64,000 nt of DNA, from the NCBI RefSeq assembly GCF_040954835.1, contig NC_090704.1:14782001-14846000 (forward strand), given 5' to 3'. Position numbers and translations under genes: made by a program. Of this stretch, positions 39,597-51,997 are shown piece by piece. Source of the DNA: Lepisosteus oculatus. Taxonomy: Eukaryota > Chordata > Actinopteri > Semionotiformes > Lepisosteidae. Position 1 is the stretch's first letter. Each line of letters begins with the position of its first letter. The notes beneath the pieces are model-generated. The model was not told the DNA's origin, ran no database searches, and worked only from the letters and a program-made list of their open reading frames with translations.

Positions 39597-40218
39597 GTAT
39601 ACTGTGCTCTGTGTTTGTTTTTAATACCAGGAGTGTTAAAACTGTAGAATAATCATATACTGTATAAATATAACTTTTATATAAGTCTTTAACTTAAAAT
39701 ATACACATCTGCAAAATGTTAAATTAAAAACTGTTAATTTGTGACTTTTTTGTATTCACAGTGCTTGCTCCACATGTTTACAAAGCTTCAACACAGGAGT
39801 CATTCAAATAATCTTTTTCTTCACTGTCAGTGTAATCGGTCAAATGAAAGGCGATCATCAATGAGATAGCCTTCGGGTTTCCTTAAGAATTTTCTTAAAG
39901 GAGCCAATTTTTGTTTTTTACAGGGTTGGCCAGTCCTGATCCTGGAGGTTTGGTGTGTCTACATGTTTGTATTCCAGTTCAGCTCATCACAAGCGAAACC
40001 ACATGGTTACTGGTCTAACTGGGTGAGTGGGACAGCTCCCCAGGTGCTGCTGTTTTAACTGGACCCCTAAAAGAGGTGTCCATAAAACTGCTTAAAATAA
40101 ATAAATCCATAAAGCTGATTAAAATAACTACAGTAAATCAAGAAAACCCTACAACATCAATTCTGAATTTACACTCTGCCACTGCCCACAATCTTAATTA
40201 TTATATTGTTATTATAGA

Positions 40219-40255
40219 TTTATTGAATCAGCTAATTATTAATGTTCAATTTATT
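40219..40255 (-). other. Candidate poly(A) signals of the TEMP gene
   Basis: Two minus-strand AATAAA hexamers (40219-40224 and 40250-40255), about 300 bp beyond the stop at 40551. Confidence 0.4.
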
Positions 40256-40550
40256 ACAGATTGTAAAACTTTAATCTGTCATAGCTAAACATGTAGGAAA
40301 CTTCTGCCCATCATCTGGTACAGAAGCATTCAAAATTGATCCGCACAGACAGGACAAATGATCAAGTTGCCCCATCGATCAGTGCCTGTGGAAAATGATT
40401 TTAAAGATGGATTTATACCGGTGCTGTAAAAAAACCCAAACATTACTTTGGTGTTTTGTTTTTGTACTCCATGAAAGAAAGGAGTTTTCACTTTGACCCG
40501 GTAATCTGGATCAGACTAGCAACCCTCCCCATAATTCCTCTGTCTTCTCT

Positions 40551-43500
40551 TTAAGTGATTGAAAACTGAATTTCATCGTCTCTGTTCTCCTCCTCCTCCT
40601 CCTCTCCTTGTCTCTCGGCCCTCTCCCTCTCGCTGGCCTGGATGTAGTTGTCCTCAATGAAGCCATCGTCATCCTCCAGCTCACACGAGGCGGAGCTCTG
40701 AGGCCCTCGGCCTGCCAGGCCCGCCTCCAGACTCTCGGTGTCGCAACGGCTGGCCGTGTCCGTCTCAGACAGCAGGGTGTGCCGATAGCTGGCCAGGTAG
40801 TCGTGGCAAAGTTTGCACTTGACCACCAGTGCAATGAACACAGAGAGGGAGATTGCTGTCACCAGCACCGCTATCAGGTACTGCCAGGAATTCCCACTTT
40901 TCCCATCATCCTTTGATGCTGCAGGGATAAAAAGTGCATTCAGGGTTTCAGCACCTGTATGACACATTTCTATTTTCTCTGTCTCACTTCACATACCCTC
41001 AATAACTGAAACACTGAAGCACACACATCCTGTTCTGTCCGGCATTAATGTATGATGGCAGTGGACATAACATGCTGTAAATCTAGTTTGCTCTTCATTG
41101 CAACAGAGGTTCCAAGGGATATGTGGAGACTAATTGTTTTCATTATTACAATAGTTGTTCTTAATGATTTACTTAGATGGCTCCTTTATCTAAAATACAG
41201 TAATCAAACACTTTATAGAATGAGGTAACGTAATTTTGAGACACAGACTAGAGGGTACAAGCGGAAATTATGTGGAAATGCATTTAAAACCAGTAATAGG
41301 AGGCAAAGGGTTGTGGGAGTGTAGACCAAGCTACCCAGCCATGTTGTTGAAGCTCATACCCAGGTTTCCTTCAAGAAAGAGCTGGATGATATCCCTGGAT
41401 CAATTGGCAACTGATGAACAAACAGATTAGATGGGCCAAATGGTTGCTTGTGACCATTCGTAACTTCTTATAATTTCCCAGAAAACTGGAACTAAGTTAA
41501 AAAACATAAATGTAATGGAGATCTGGATGCATTATACTGTAAGTTGGTTGTGGAATACCACAATACCTCTCAAAGTTTGGAATGGGCAGCACAGAAGAAG
41601 ATCACCATTATAACAGGATTCAGCAAAAATATATTATTTGTGCAGTGCAGTGAGGAAAATTGTAGGATTCAAGTCAGGCTGGTCTTATTATTTGCACATT
41701 AGTAAATCATTGATAGCAGAAAGTGTGGAGAAAGCACACAAGTATAATGGAATGTGGCTGAGAAAGTCCTCTGTCTTTATCTATTAAAATCATGGTTGTG
41801 AAGGAAACAGAGCTATGCTACTGAATTGTGAAACAGATGTCTTACTGTTATTAAAGTTAGCTGTTGTGTTATATTTATCCACGGTTGCCTCCAATAGTTT
41901 TCTCTGGCCACTTCTCCAGGTGGTGTGGTGTATTTCATTCTCTGAAAAGTAACAAGGTAAAGTCAAAAAAGTCTATTCCATGCTTGTCTGTTTTTCTTTT
42001 CACAAGCAACCAGAATGCAGAAGTGTTCTATTTCTCTCTTCACCAATAGAAGCCCCTTTTAGGCCCCAAACTAAACCCATTTAGTTTGATAAAAACTAAT
42101 AATAAAATTACCCACCTTCTGAATTATTTTCTGGTTTGAGAATCATGTCATCTGAACCACTTGGCCAAATCACATTTCCTACTCCCTTCAGCCACTCTAA
42201 AGATGAAGGCTGTGGTTTGTCAAGCCTGTTGCCATGGAGATCCAAAAAGGACAAAACTGTCAGATCTTGGATGGCAGTAGTTAAAGAGCCCCACAGTTTG
42301 TTGTTCCTCAGCAGAAGGCTCTTCAGTTTCGGGAAGCCTTGAAAAGCCCCAGCCTTTATTTGCTTGATGTGGCAACTGCTAAGATCAAGGACTTGCAGGT
42401 TTTGTAGACTGTTGAAGGTCTTTCTCTCCAGCAGGGGGAGGTAGTTGCCCGTGAGGTTGAGGAATACCAAGGACTGAAACCTCTCCAGCTGCTTTTGGTT
42501 TCTGGTTTCAGTTAGGTCCAAGAAATTCCCTGATAAGTCCAGAACAGTCACATTGTCCCAGATCTCTGGAGGTATTTGTGTTAGCCTCTTCTGGCTGCAG
42601 TTCAATATCTGTTTTTAAGAAGATGAGTAAATTGATGTCTTGTTTTTTTATTTCAAATGAGAACTCTGCTAATATGAACAGTCATGCAAAGCTAAAGATT
42701 ATTTTGAACAGCGTACAGACTATTGTGTGTTCTGTTTTTCCCATGAACAAGCTAAGAACCAAGAGGACTCTTAACATACAAAATCACAAACTGACTGGAA
42801 AACATACGCATACTCAAAATTCAGCAGATCTATTTAGATCAGTTTTGTTAGTGAAACTATTTAGCTTTAAAACAACAAAACCCAGATAATTATTAGAGGG
42901 CTAATGGAGCTAATGTATAAGGTAATACCTGGAAAAGAAATGGCATTCATCCAATATCAGGAAACATATAAAAGCAGTACAAAACATCCAACAGATTGCA
43001 GACGTATGCATGCTGACCGAACCTGAATTTGTTTAATATTCTGAGATTCATAAATTTATGTTAATTTATATGCATTCTAAGTTCTTAACAGCTTACCATG
43101 TTTTACCAAATTAAATGCTTACATTATTATTATTGTTAATAATAATATTGAACACATAAAGAGAGACAAGACCACTGTCAATATATTCACACTAAAAGTA
43201 TGTCAGCAGAAACAGGAAACAACTAAAGCACCATGAGTTTTGCATTATCAAAACAACAGCACTCAGAAAAAACAAACTGGAGAAAAAAAATCTCAGCACC
43301 AACTAAAGAATATATTTCACCTCACAGAGCTGATAAGATACACACACAGTTACTAATGACTAAACCTTGATCCATTAATATCAGTTTAAATAGCATTATT
43401 ATTTCATTTTCTTTCAGATAGAATAGCTACCTCACGGGATACTGTAGCTCCCCAGAATGGCACGTGTTACATTAGCAGTCCAGAAAGGTGAAGGAGACGG

Positions 43501-43750
43501 AGCTCAGTGAGGCCTCATGGTCATTACAAGGGTTATGGATATATTTTTTGCATGTTCAGTTTTTACAGGTCACTAATAATACTAAAGTAGTTTTAGCCAA
43601 GTCAAATACAGTGATTGTTTTATTCGAGTTACTCTTTGCAATTCCACCTACCTCACCAATACCAACACACAAGCTGACAGCCTGTGTTACAGCAATAACA
43701 GTCCCCCAGAGACACACAACAACACCAAGTGTACAGTTTAAGGTCCCCAT
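40551..43750 (-). CDS. C1orf210/TEMP homologue with a leucine-rich-repeat ectodomain, complete
   Basis: Exons 43652-43750, 42116-42608 and 40551-40918 join in frame to 319 aa. Start: ATG 43750 opens a signal peptide ([20 protein letters not shown]). Then comes a short LRR-NT-like segment with one Cys ([11 protein letters not shown]) and about five LRRs over residues 50-180 ([59 protein letters not shown]), a single membrane helix at about 211-231, and a cytosolic tail. The join and tail are diagnostic: [15 protein letters not shown] against AKCHLCRRYHASYRH of human TEMP, and [13 protein letters not shown], identical in human. Human TEMP (113 aa) is a type III endosomal membrane protein with no LRRs; LRRC19 shares the same transmembrane/tail family. 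Here the N-terminal signal makes it type I. An upstream in-frame Met (43804) is less likely. The tail ends in a Glu run. Confidence 0.88.
41228..41470 (+). mobile_element. CR1-like LINE 3' end fragment in a TEMP intron
   Basis: Encodes the decayed C-terminus of ORF2: the segment around caagaaagagctggatgata matches the FKxxLDD stretch near the end of many fish LINE ORF2 proteins, followed by the typical gatgggccaaatggttgctt tail. 5'-truncated by more than 90 percent. Confidence 0.65.
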
Positions 43751-45229
43751 GCTTCTCTGAGCCCTGCTGAAAGAAAGACAGTTTAATTCTTCCGTCCATC
43801 CCATACCAACTGGAACACAGTAAATCTAGGGCAGAGATATGGAATTATCACTGCAGGCTTAACAAGTTTCTAAACAGCACAGCTGTTTGCACAACTACAA
43901 TTAAATTGCTTTTTTTTTTCTTTCGCACAACCATGCTGCTTAAAAAACATACCTGGCGGAATTATAAAAATGCAGATGAAAATATATACCAAAGTATTAT
44001 ATTACAGTAAAGTATTTTGTGGGTAAGGTCATATTGAACACATTTAATGTACATTAATCGGGATTAGAGAATATTGTACCTGAAGTTATAGTCTCTCCCT
44101 CTTACTGTACATCCATTGGGTTTAAGTAACAACATAAATAAACAAACTAAATAAATATACTTTATAAGGGCCACTTGTATCCTACTTTTAAGACAACGAT
44201 TTCAAGGGACTGACTGGAGAACAGTTGAGACTTGTTCATTTCTGATTTGTTCTGTACAGTGAAGTGCTGGCTAACTCTTTTTTCTGTGTTCATTTTTAAA
44301 AGTAATTCTATTCATTTTTAGGGTCTATGAATTGCAAACAAACCTCAAGGATGAAAGGTGGTGAAAACATCAGATTCACCGCCTGTACTGCTCAGGAAGC
44401 ATTATCTTTTAGGCAATGTACTGTATATCAGCTGCCATCATACTACAGGACCCTGAATGTATACAGTACATCTGCACTTGATAAATGGCTATTGTGCTTG
44501 ACCTTACTGTGGCTCTATCAACAATTTACAGACATTCTAAGCCTGTATATACATTTTGATTACTTTTATTATTTCTATTATATATGTGTTATTATACATT
44601 ATACATATGTTATTTATAAACACATGTGCATATTCCTCATAGAAAGATGTAAATATTCAATGTAAGTTGTTTTCAATCTTTTCATTAAAGGAAATCTTGC
44701 TTACAGCCCCTTTTGGCACTGAGGCCATTTTTCTCAGTGGGCAAGCCTGTTATTAGACCTCTTCCCCTAGCCTTGCCCTGCTATTGAATTCTGTATTGTT
44801 GGCTGTAAACATACTCCAGGGGCTGTCTTTATCTCTTCCTGTCTGAACACACAAAAACACCACAACAACAGGGCCTGTGAGCAGTAGTGGGAGACAAGGG
44901 GTCTTTTGTTGAAAGGTGCTGAGTTTCTCTTTCTTTCTGCTGCTTTTCATTTTAATTCAGTGGTGACTTCAGAAAAGGTTTAACGGCAAATGGCCATGGT
45001 TATGTTTGCAACACGGCCTTAAAATGACCTCTTAGAAAGTGTCCTTTATGAGGCCCGTTCTTGGGCTCTATTGAAGGTCACAATACAAAGTATTTCACAG
45101 AGCAACACCAGTGGGTGGTAGACTATAGAGTATTAACTATTAACACTATTAACTGCTCAGCTGTACCTTCACATGGGTATATGTAACCCATGAACTCCTA
45201 AAGTACTGATCTGCCACCTTTTAAGAAAA
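43751..45229. other. Upstream region of the TEMP gene
   Basis: Short 5' leader and promoter presumed close to 43751-43850. The rest is AT-rich with runs of TAT/TTA. A 112-codon ORF at 44327-44665 is rich in Y, I and F, as expected from TAT repeats, and is not supported as a gene. Confidence 0.4.
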
Positions 45230-45545
45230 CTTCCATCCATTTTCTAACCACTTTATCCAATTCAGGGTCACAAGGGAGCTGGAGCCTGTCTCTGCCAGCA
45301 AGGGGCACAAGGCAGGGTACACTCTTAATGGGATATCAGTCCATCGCAAAGGAACATACAGACACTCACACCAGGGACTGTTTTCCCAGAAACACTAACT
45401 GTAACACTTTGTTGTTGGACAGTGGGAGAAAGCTACAGCACCTGGAGGAAACCCACACAAACACAGTGAGAACATGCAAACTCCACACGTATAGCACCCC
45501 AGGTCTGGACTGAACCCAGGGCTTTAAAGGTGTGCCTCTGTACTG
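45230..45545 (-). repeat. Mermaid-like SINE, minus orientation
   Basis: Begins with ccatccattttctaaccact and runs through gatatcagtccatcgcaaag, gcacctggaggaaacccaca and gagaacatgcaaactccaca to the region of the tRNA-like head. Confidence 0.8.
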
Positions 45546-45740
45546 CCCTTTTTTAAAAAAAAAAAATTAATTAAATGAAAGTTCTGCAAATAGCTACAAA
45601 AACATTATTTAATATCTGATTCCTTCACCAGAAGCACAGCATAGGAGAACAAAACATGTCACTGAGATTTGTAATGATACTTATACTTTTTCGATAAGGT
45701 GGCTGTACAATGTTTTAAATTCCTTACTAATTGGTGTGTT

Positions 45741-45999
45741 AGACCACTGTAAATAGCCGGCAAAACCCTATTATCACCTCCTCGCTGTGCCAGCTGGATA
45801 CAAGGATTCGTTGGAACTAACGGTGAAGGGTCTGATGGCAGGCGGAGCGATGCGCGGGTTGGAGTATTCTCGGTCGCATTTAATGGCAATGTCAGCTCAA
45901 AAATTTGGTTCAAACCACCAAATGGAGACAGGCGTGCCGACAAGCGGACCCTGCTGATGTGGGATTAATGCTAGGATGAAGAAGAAGACCACTGTAAAT
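45741..45999 (-). repeat. Unidentified 231-bp insertion with perfect 14-bp target-site duplication
   Basis: The 14-mer agaccactgtaaat occurs at 45741-45754 and again at 45986-45999. Between them is a 231-bp segment, clearly richer in GC and CpG than its flanks. On the minus strand it starts cttcttcttcatcctagcat and ends ggttttgccggct; on the plus strand it has a B-box-like GGTTCAAACC near 45908. There is no poly(A) tail. The duplication length fits LINE-driven integration, so a SINE or a short retrocopy is likely. I do not recognise the family; strand is arbitrary. Confidence 0.6.
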
Positions 46000-47639
46000 C
46001 TTGTTTTTTGTGTAGATTTGATTGATATGAAATCAATTGTAAAGTGCTTCATATTTACATGTCAAAAGAAATCTGGCTAAATGGCAATATTCAAATATAA
46101 GTCTTTTATATTGTCATCATATCACAGTTCTCGCCATGTGAAGTTAACTGAGATGGATGGGATTGTGTTATTGCTAGACCTTCAACAGCGAATGAGTAAG
46201 GAATAAGATATGTACTGTATTTCATTTCTTAGCACTCTTACAACTCATGCAAAATTCTCACTTAAGTTTTTTCCTCCCAAATTTATTTTTTCATGCTTTT
46301 ATTTTGTGACCTAGCTGAAGTAGTTTTCTGTTAGGACACTTGATTCTTACGACCACCACCACACTTCATCACCTCATTTTCAAATCATGTCCCGATCCTC
46401 CACTAATTAAACCCCCACGTTCCACATTCCCATGCTCGGTATTGGGGGTCCCTTGCTTGTCAGCTTGCTGCTAGCTAAGATTTCTCTCACTGTGTGCTTC
46501 TTTTTCCCTTGACTCTCTGGATTCTTTACCCATTGCCTAGTATTTTGGATTTCACCTTTTTGGATCGTGTTTATCGGATTAGTTCTCATTTTGAAGGATC
46601 TTAGAAGCACTGCATAGGGTCTAATTTGCTTTTCAGCTTAACGCTGCCTTACATTGATATTCCTGATTCACAAGATTATTCACCCATTCACCTAGTTTTG
46701 ACCCATTATTATTTTGCCCTAGGTGTAAATGGGGGGGGGAACAAGTAAGTTGCCTTATTTTAACTCCACTACTTGATATTTCAGTTAGTCTAGGCTTGAA
46801 AAGGAGCGGAACTGCAGTTCAACACATGGAAGCAACAAGAATTTTCAGTAAGTTTACCCCTGCAACTCGCACGTCCCAGTTTCATTGCTCTGGGATCTGG
46901 TTACTGTGTTTCTAGACATTCAATTAGTATGCAAAATGAAACCAGAATCTCATTAAACAAAACAGCCAGCAATTTTACAGACATAATATCTGACAAAGAG
47001 AAAATACAAATGCAGAACTGTTTCGTTTAATCTACATAAAAGCACGAGTCATTACTGAATTGCTTCAACTGTCAAATATACTTCTTTATTGTTCCACTGT
47101 AGACTTGGTTTTAGCATATTGTTTTGCAACTGTGGTAGGGAACAAGTTTTGGGAGACTTCTTAAAATGCCAAATTTACAAGGTCGTGCCCTAGTTTGGAA
47201 TGACTCCCACAGCAAATTAAACTGTTGAAAAATATCCTTTCAGGGCTTTTAACAAATACTAAAAACTGACTGCAACACCCACTCTAGTCAAACTATTGTC
47301 TCTTCACAATAGGGTAATTGCACAAAATAACAAAAGTAAATCTATTAAAAGAGCACAAACCAGGATGATTAACCTTTCCTTTCTATCATTTATGGTGACA
47401 ACAGGCAAAAGGGGGGAAAGGCAGAGTGGGTCACTGACCTTACCAGAAATGAGAATTTAGGTTACAGCCCGCCAGTCAGCCACAGGGCTGTGCAATTCCT
47501 TGAGCTAACAGTGAATAACAGCATTGCAATGTGATACATAGACAAGAAGAAGCCTCTGCAGAAATAGGACACAAGTTAGATTTTCATTCCCTAAAGGCAT
47601 AATCTGTGCCTTCCTTTATGGGATGTAATTGTATAATTT

Positions 47640-47950
47640 ATCCTTCCATTTTCTAACCACTTTACCCAATACAGGATTCAAGGTGGGATATACCCAGGGG
47701 GATACACCAGTCCACTGCAGGGCTCACACACATGGACATGCACACAGTAAAACCGAGGGAAATTCTCCCAGAAGCCAATTAACATACCAGTATGTCTTTA
47801 GACCTTGGGGGGAAACTGGAGCACCCAGGAGAAAACAGGGAGCACTTTGTAAACACGGGGACAACAAACTCCATGCAGATGGCACCCCAGCTCCAGAATT
47901 GAACTCGGGGCTCCAGCACTGCGCGGCAGCAATTCTAGCCACTACGGCAC
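47640..47950 (-). repeat. Mermaid-like SINE, minus orientation
   Basis: Contains ccttccattttctaaccact, gatacaccagtccactgcag, cagaagccaattaacatacc, gtatgtctttagacc and the gcggcagcaattctagccac head region. Close to the copy at 35275. Confidence 0.8.
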
Positions 47951-48404
47951 TTTGCTGTCTGTAACTGTATAATGTACAGTACTAATCTTTCTGCTAATCT
48001 TGTTTTAAGTAACAGCGATCAGTCCCATTAATCTCTAGAGACAGACAAGAATTATTCCTCAGGCGATACCAGTTTGCACCCACCCCTCAGTTATAAATTG
48101 AATTCATTATGAAAGACGAGTATTGAAGAGCAGGGTTGCCAGACTGCGTAGTAAAGTATAGTATTAGGGGGCTGACTCATAAATTACAGTATATTGTCAG
48201 AGTGTCCTAGACGCTGGAGGGGTCAGGGAAAACATTGTTAAAGGAAAGAGGTCCATGGCAAAACATTAGAAACTGTGAGATAGTAACCTACAGACCTTGC
48301 CACTGGAGTGGACAGCTGAGCACCTTTCTTTCCATTATTTTCCAATTTGCATCCATATTCTATGTCAGATCTAACATACAGTGTACATCCATTATCAGAA
48401 GACC

Positions 48405-48660
48405 ATCTCTTCTTAGTATGAGTCATGACAACACAGACAGCAGGTCACCAGTCAATCGAAGAGTGTGCGTGCACACAGGGACAATCTAGAGACAATCTAA
48501 TGACTGTAACCTACAGTACCTTGCATGCCTTTGGAAAGCGGGAGGAGACCAGGGCACTCAGCACAAACCTGTGCAAACTTGGAGAGAACATGCAAATTTC
48601 AAATAAAAGAATGGACCTCTGTCTCAAAGATCTAGGAGGTAACAGTGCTAACTGCTACGC
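48405..48660 (-). repeat. Mermaid-like SINE, older minus-orientation copy
   Basis: Blocks gcaggtcaccagtcaatcga, gagaacatgcaaatttcaaa and gtaacagtgctaactgctac line up with the other copies, but the divergence is higher. Confidence 0.6.
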
Positions 48661-49954
48661 CAATGTACTAATATTCAGATATCCAGTTTTTTAAAAACCA
48701 TCTCACACAGAATCTTTTAAAATATGTCCTCTGGTTCATGATGGTTTAGCTGACAGGACAACAGTGCCAAAGTATTCAAGAAATTGTATATAAACAGCTG
48801 TACATTATTTACATTGGAATAAAAGAGAGCAAAAACAGGCAACTTCCTTATTTCCCTCAGGTCAGTACTATGGACATTTCACTGCGTAAACACACAACAA
48901 AGAAAATGGCTAAATCAGCAGCTCCTAAATATCCTGAATATTATGATAACAAACATAAAGAGATTTATAGATTAATATTTGGAAACATAAAATTACATAT
49001 GGAAACTTGATATTTGTTACATACAGGAAGAAAATCAACTGTATGTAAGCACAAATGTAATGCACGTGCACACTATAATCTATAATTTAGATTTTTAAAT
49101 GTATTCATTTTAAAATACAGCTGTTACTACATCTTGTGGTAACAAAAAAAGTAGAAACACTGCAGGTCTGAACTATGGATCTCCATAAGTTCTTCCTGTG
49201 CTATTTATTTTTAAGCATTTTGTTAATATATACATTAAATATCCTATATAATTCCTTAATATTTAAATTAAAACTATTTCACGTTAGAGAACACAGTTTA
49301 TAAATAAAAGAACAAACATCGGCTGGATATGATAGGAATGAACTTCAAAATGTTCAACATTTGAGAGATTCAAGGTGTCAAGGTGTCTCATACTAAGTCG
49401 ATATAAAAATGACCACAGTTACAGCAAGTGCTGCTTTTAGTATTTTAAAGAACCATCAGCAGTAACTCACAAATCTTTATCCTGGGCCTCTGGTCACTTC
49501 TGTCCAGTAAAATAGTGTTTCTCTCCCTATTCTCACTTTGTAGTGGTGTGGGTTTTTTTTTCAGAGAAAATGGAGTCTTCCTGTGCAAAGGTTAAGAGCA
49601 GTGTAATTCTAAACGCTCTCACAAGAGTCTGGTTAATGAATAACTATGCTGGTAACCAAATTAGCTCTTCAGACCTCTGCCTCCTTATAGAAGTCCAATC
49701 ACAGGTTGTTTGAAGCAGAAAGTCTTTGTTAAATGAAATGTCATCTGGTAAAGAAAGTTTGTAGCTGAGAGATTTGTGTTGCATTAAGAGATTAATTAAA
49801 AAAACATGATGATTCCTGTCTCCATTGCTTCATTAGCCATTATTTATAATTTTCCTTTTGCTGATTAGATCTGTGTTTCAGACTTCCAAGAAAAATTGGT
49901 TTCCAAAACAGTTCCTGAGTATCACAAGGCTAATTAACTCTACCATCTCAGCAT

Positions 49955-50075
49955 GCTCTGTCACACCTGAAGAATACTCCACAGCTGAAACGTTGTGTTT
50001 CCTTTCTTCTTTTTTTCATAAACTTATTACTTGTTCCTTTGCAGCCTACACATGCCGACGCAGCTATCCACCTGA
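49955..50075 (+). mobile_element. Penelope-like element solo tail
   Basis: Matches the tail of the fragment ending at 55055 over its whole length: cacacctgaagaa, gctgaaacg, cttattacttgttcctttgcag, catgc.gacgcagct. Holds the hammerhead-like pair CTGAAGA (49967-49973) and GAAAC (49987-49991). Confidence 0.75.
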
Positions 50076-50241
50076 TGCTCTGTCATAGTCACATCCAAAG
50101 CATTTCAAGCATTTCTTAAACTGATATAGTCATTTGAACTGATATATTCCTAAGTCAACATGGAAATATATGAAAAGACTTTGAAAATGAAATAAGAAAT
50201 ATGCACCAGGCTGTGCCTCTTAATTCAATCTGGCAAATACC

Positions 50242-50335
50242 TATAACCCTGAAAAAGGAACACGGTAAGTATTCATTACAGTAAACTTTGTGAAATTCAA
50301 GTGTATCAATGCTATTCTTCTTTTTCAGGGTTATA
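50242..50335. repeat. 94-bp hairpin with perfect 16-bp inverted ends
   Basis: TATAACCCTGAAAAAG at 50242-50257 is the exact reverse complement of 50320-50335; 62 bp of AT-rich DNA lies between. No convincing target duplication outside. A tiny MITE-like element or an RNA hairpin. Confidence 0.5.
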
Positions 50336-51990
50336 AGACAATCAGAAATAGTGAGTGTATATCAAAGCACAAAATAAATGTACGGTAATAGTTGAAATTT
50401 CCAGATATGCGCAGCGCCATATTCTGTGATGCGGAAAGAGGCAAATTCCGGTGAGGGACAGCAGCCCTATTACATTGTAAACAAGCCAGCTTGTGAATAC
50501 ATCTCTTTTAGTCCAATAGAAATGATGCTCTCTACAGATCACGCGGGAACATTTCTGCAGTGTTTGCTGCACAACCTGTACTTACTTACTCGTACATCGC
50601 AGTACATTAGTCGTTACAGTGACTAGTGAGCAGGAAGGGCCGCACCATGTCGCAATTCGCATGAACTCTCACACTCGCTTTTGACGATACCCACGGTTGC
50701 AATAACACGGCGACTTAAAGTACTTTCACAAAGTTCACAATTTTCTGCTTAATTCAAAAGTTGTAAAATTGTCCTATGCCTCCAATTAATTTATTTTTAT
50801 ACCAAGATTTTATAACAGGTTTGAGAAATTGGGACTGCAGTGTCCCTCTAAGTGATATGCACTTTTGATGCTTGCAGTTTACTTAGCCGCAAAATGACTA
50901 CGGCCGTTTCTTACAGGGTCGAAAATAATTCAGTAGATGTAATATTACACCATTTTAATATCTCCCCTCCATTAGAGACCAGGATGAGAAATTAGCTTTG
51001 TTTTGGAAATAAGTGACCTTAAGTGAGTAAACAGGCCTTCCCTCGTCTTGCAGGAAAGGAGATATGACCCTGAAAACAATAGGGTCACTTCCTCACCATC
51101 TCATCAAGTGCTCTGGCTGTGGTGTGAACTCCTCGCTGCAGTGCAGTCTGCACATTTGGATTAAGGAGGCATTCTTGAAGGGGTGGAGAAGGACAGCCGG
51201 GCAGAAAGTGGCCAGTCAGCAAAGCCAATTACAAGGGTCTCCCCACCCATGGACGCAGGGGCATCTCTTTGTTACAGCTGCGCAGAGAGGTCAAGGGTGC
51301 CAGGCATACAGCTGGTGCAGCTTCATTCTGTATGAGAAAAACAAAACAGCAAAACAGGGTCATAATCATAGTGGATTACAGATTTGGAAGAAGAAAATTC
51401 TCAATCCTGTACTTATACATACAGTTCGAAAGTCCTATTACATTAAAATAAACACCATCCCCCCAAAAAATTGACTTGTCATTTTCCCCCTTGCTGTACT
51501 TCTTTAAATTACTAGCAATGATAGATTTCTGTATGAGCGTCAGTTCCTGGCCCTGCACAATATACAATTTTGCATAGCTGAGTAATATCTATGACAGATG
51601 ATCTAAAGAAGGGAGTAAACTAACTGCAACTAATCGTGAAAACACATGACCGTGAAAACTACCAAAAGCTCATTTAAACAACATCACACAGACAATGCAG
51701 AGGACGTTTCTTGACCAGTGCTTCATAATGAGTGCTTTTCTTGGAGGAAATATCTAGGAGTCTTCAGCTGGTGAAAGACACTAAGCTGCTGCTCTGGTAA
51801 ATCATCCAGGGGCATTAATATCAATAGTCCTGAACCAGTACTGTAGTGAACTAGTGGTTATAAAACCTTGAAGAACACTTTCAAGAAGTTAGCGTTAAAG
51901 TGTCAACAGGCTGGATAAAATAAAATGATCTCAGGAGGGTACAAAGTCTTGTCGCATTTTCATTCAACAGGATAATTACTGTATTTATTT
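50336..51990. other. Intergenic DNA with a GC-richer block
   Basis: The block 51030-51330 is GC-richer than its surroundings and carries a 136-codon ORF (51064-51474) with no recognisable motif; its last third is AT-rich and low-complexity. It could be a regulatory element of the neighbouring tie1 or TEMP gene. I cannot support a gene. Confidence 0.3.
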
Positions 51991-51997
51991 CAAAAGG

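Noticed and set aside
40511-40834. 107-codon minus-strand ORF rich in R and T
   Set aside because: Alternate frame of the TEMP last exon; the frame with the conserved FIEDNYIQ motif is the real one.
44327-44665. 112-codon ORF after the TEMP gene
   Set aside because: Y/F/I-rich low complexity from TAT repeats, with no conservation expected and no splice or promoter context.
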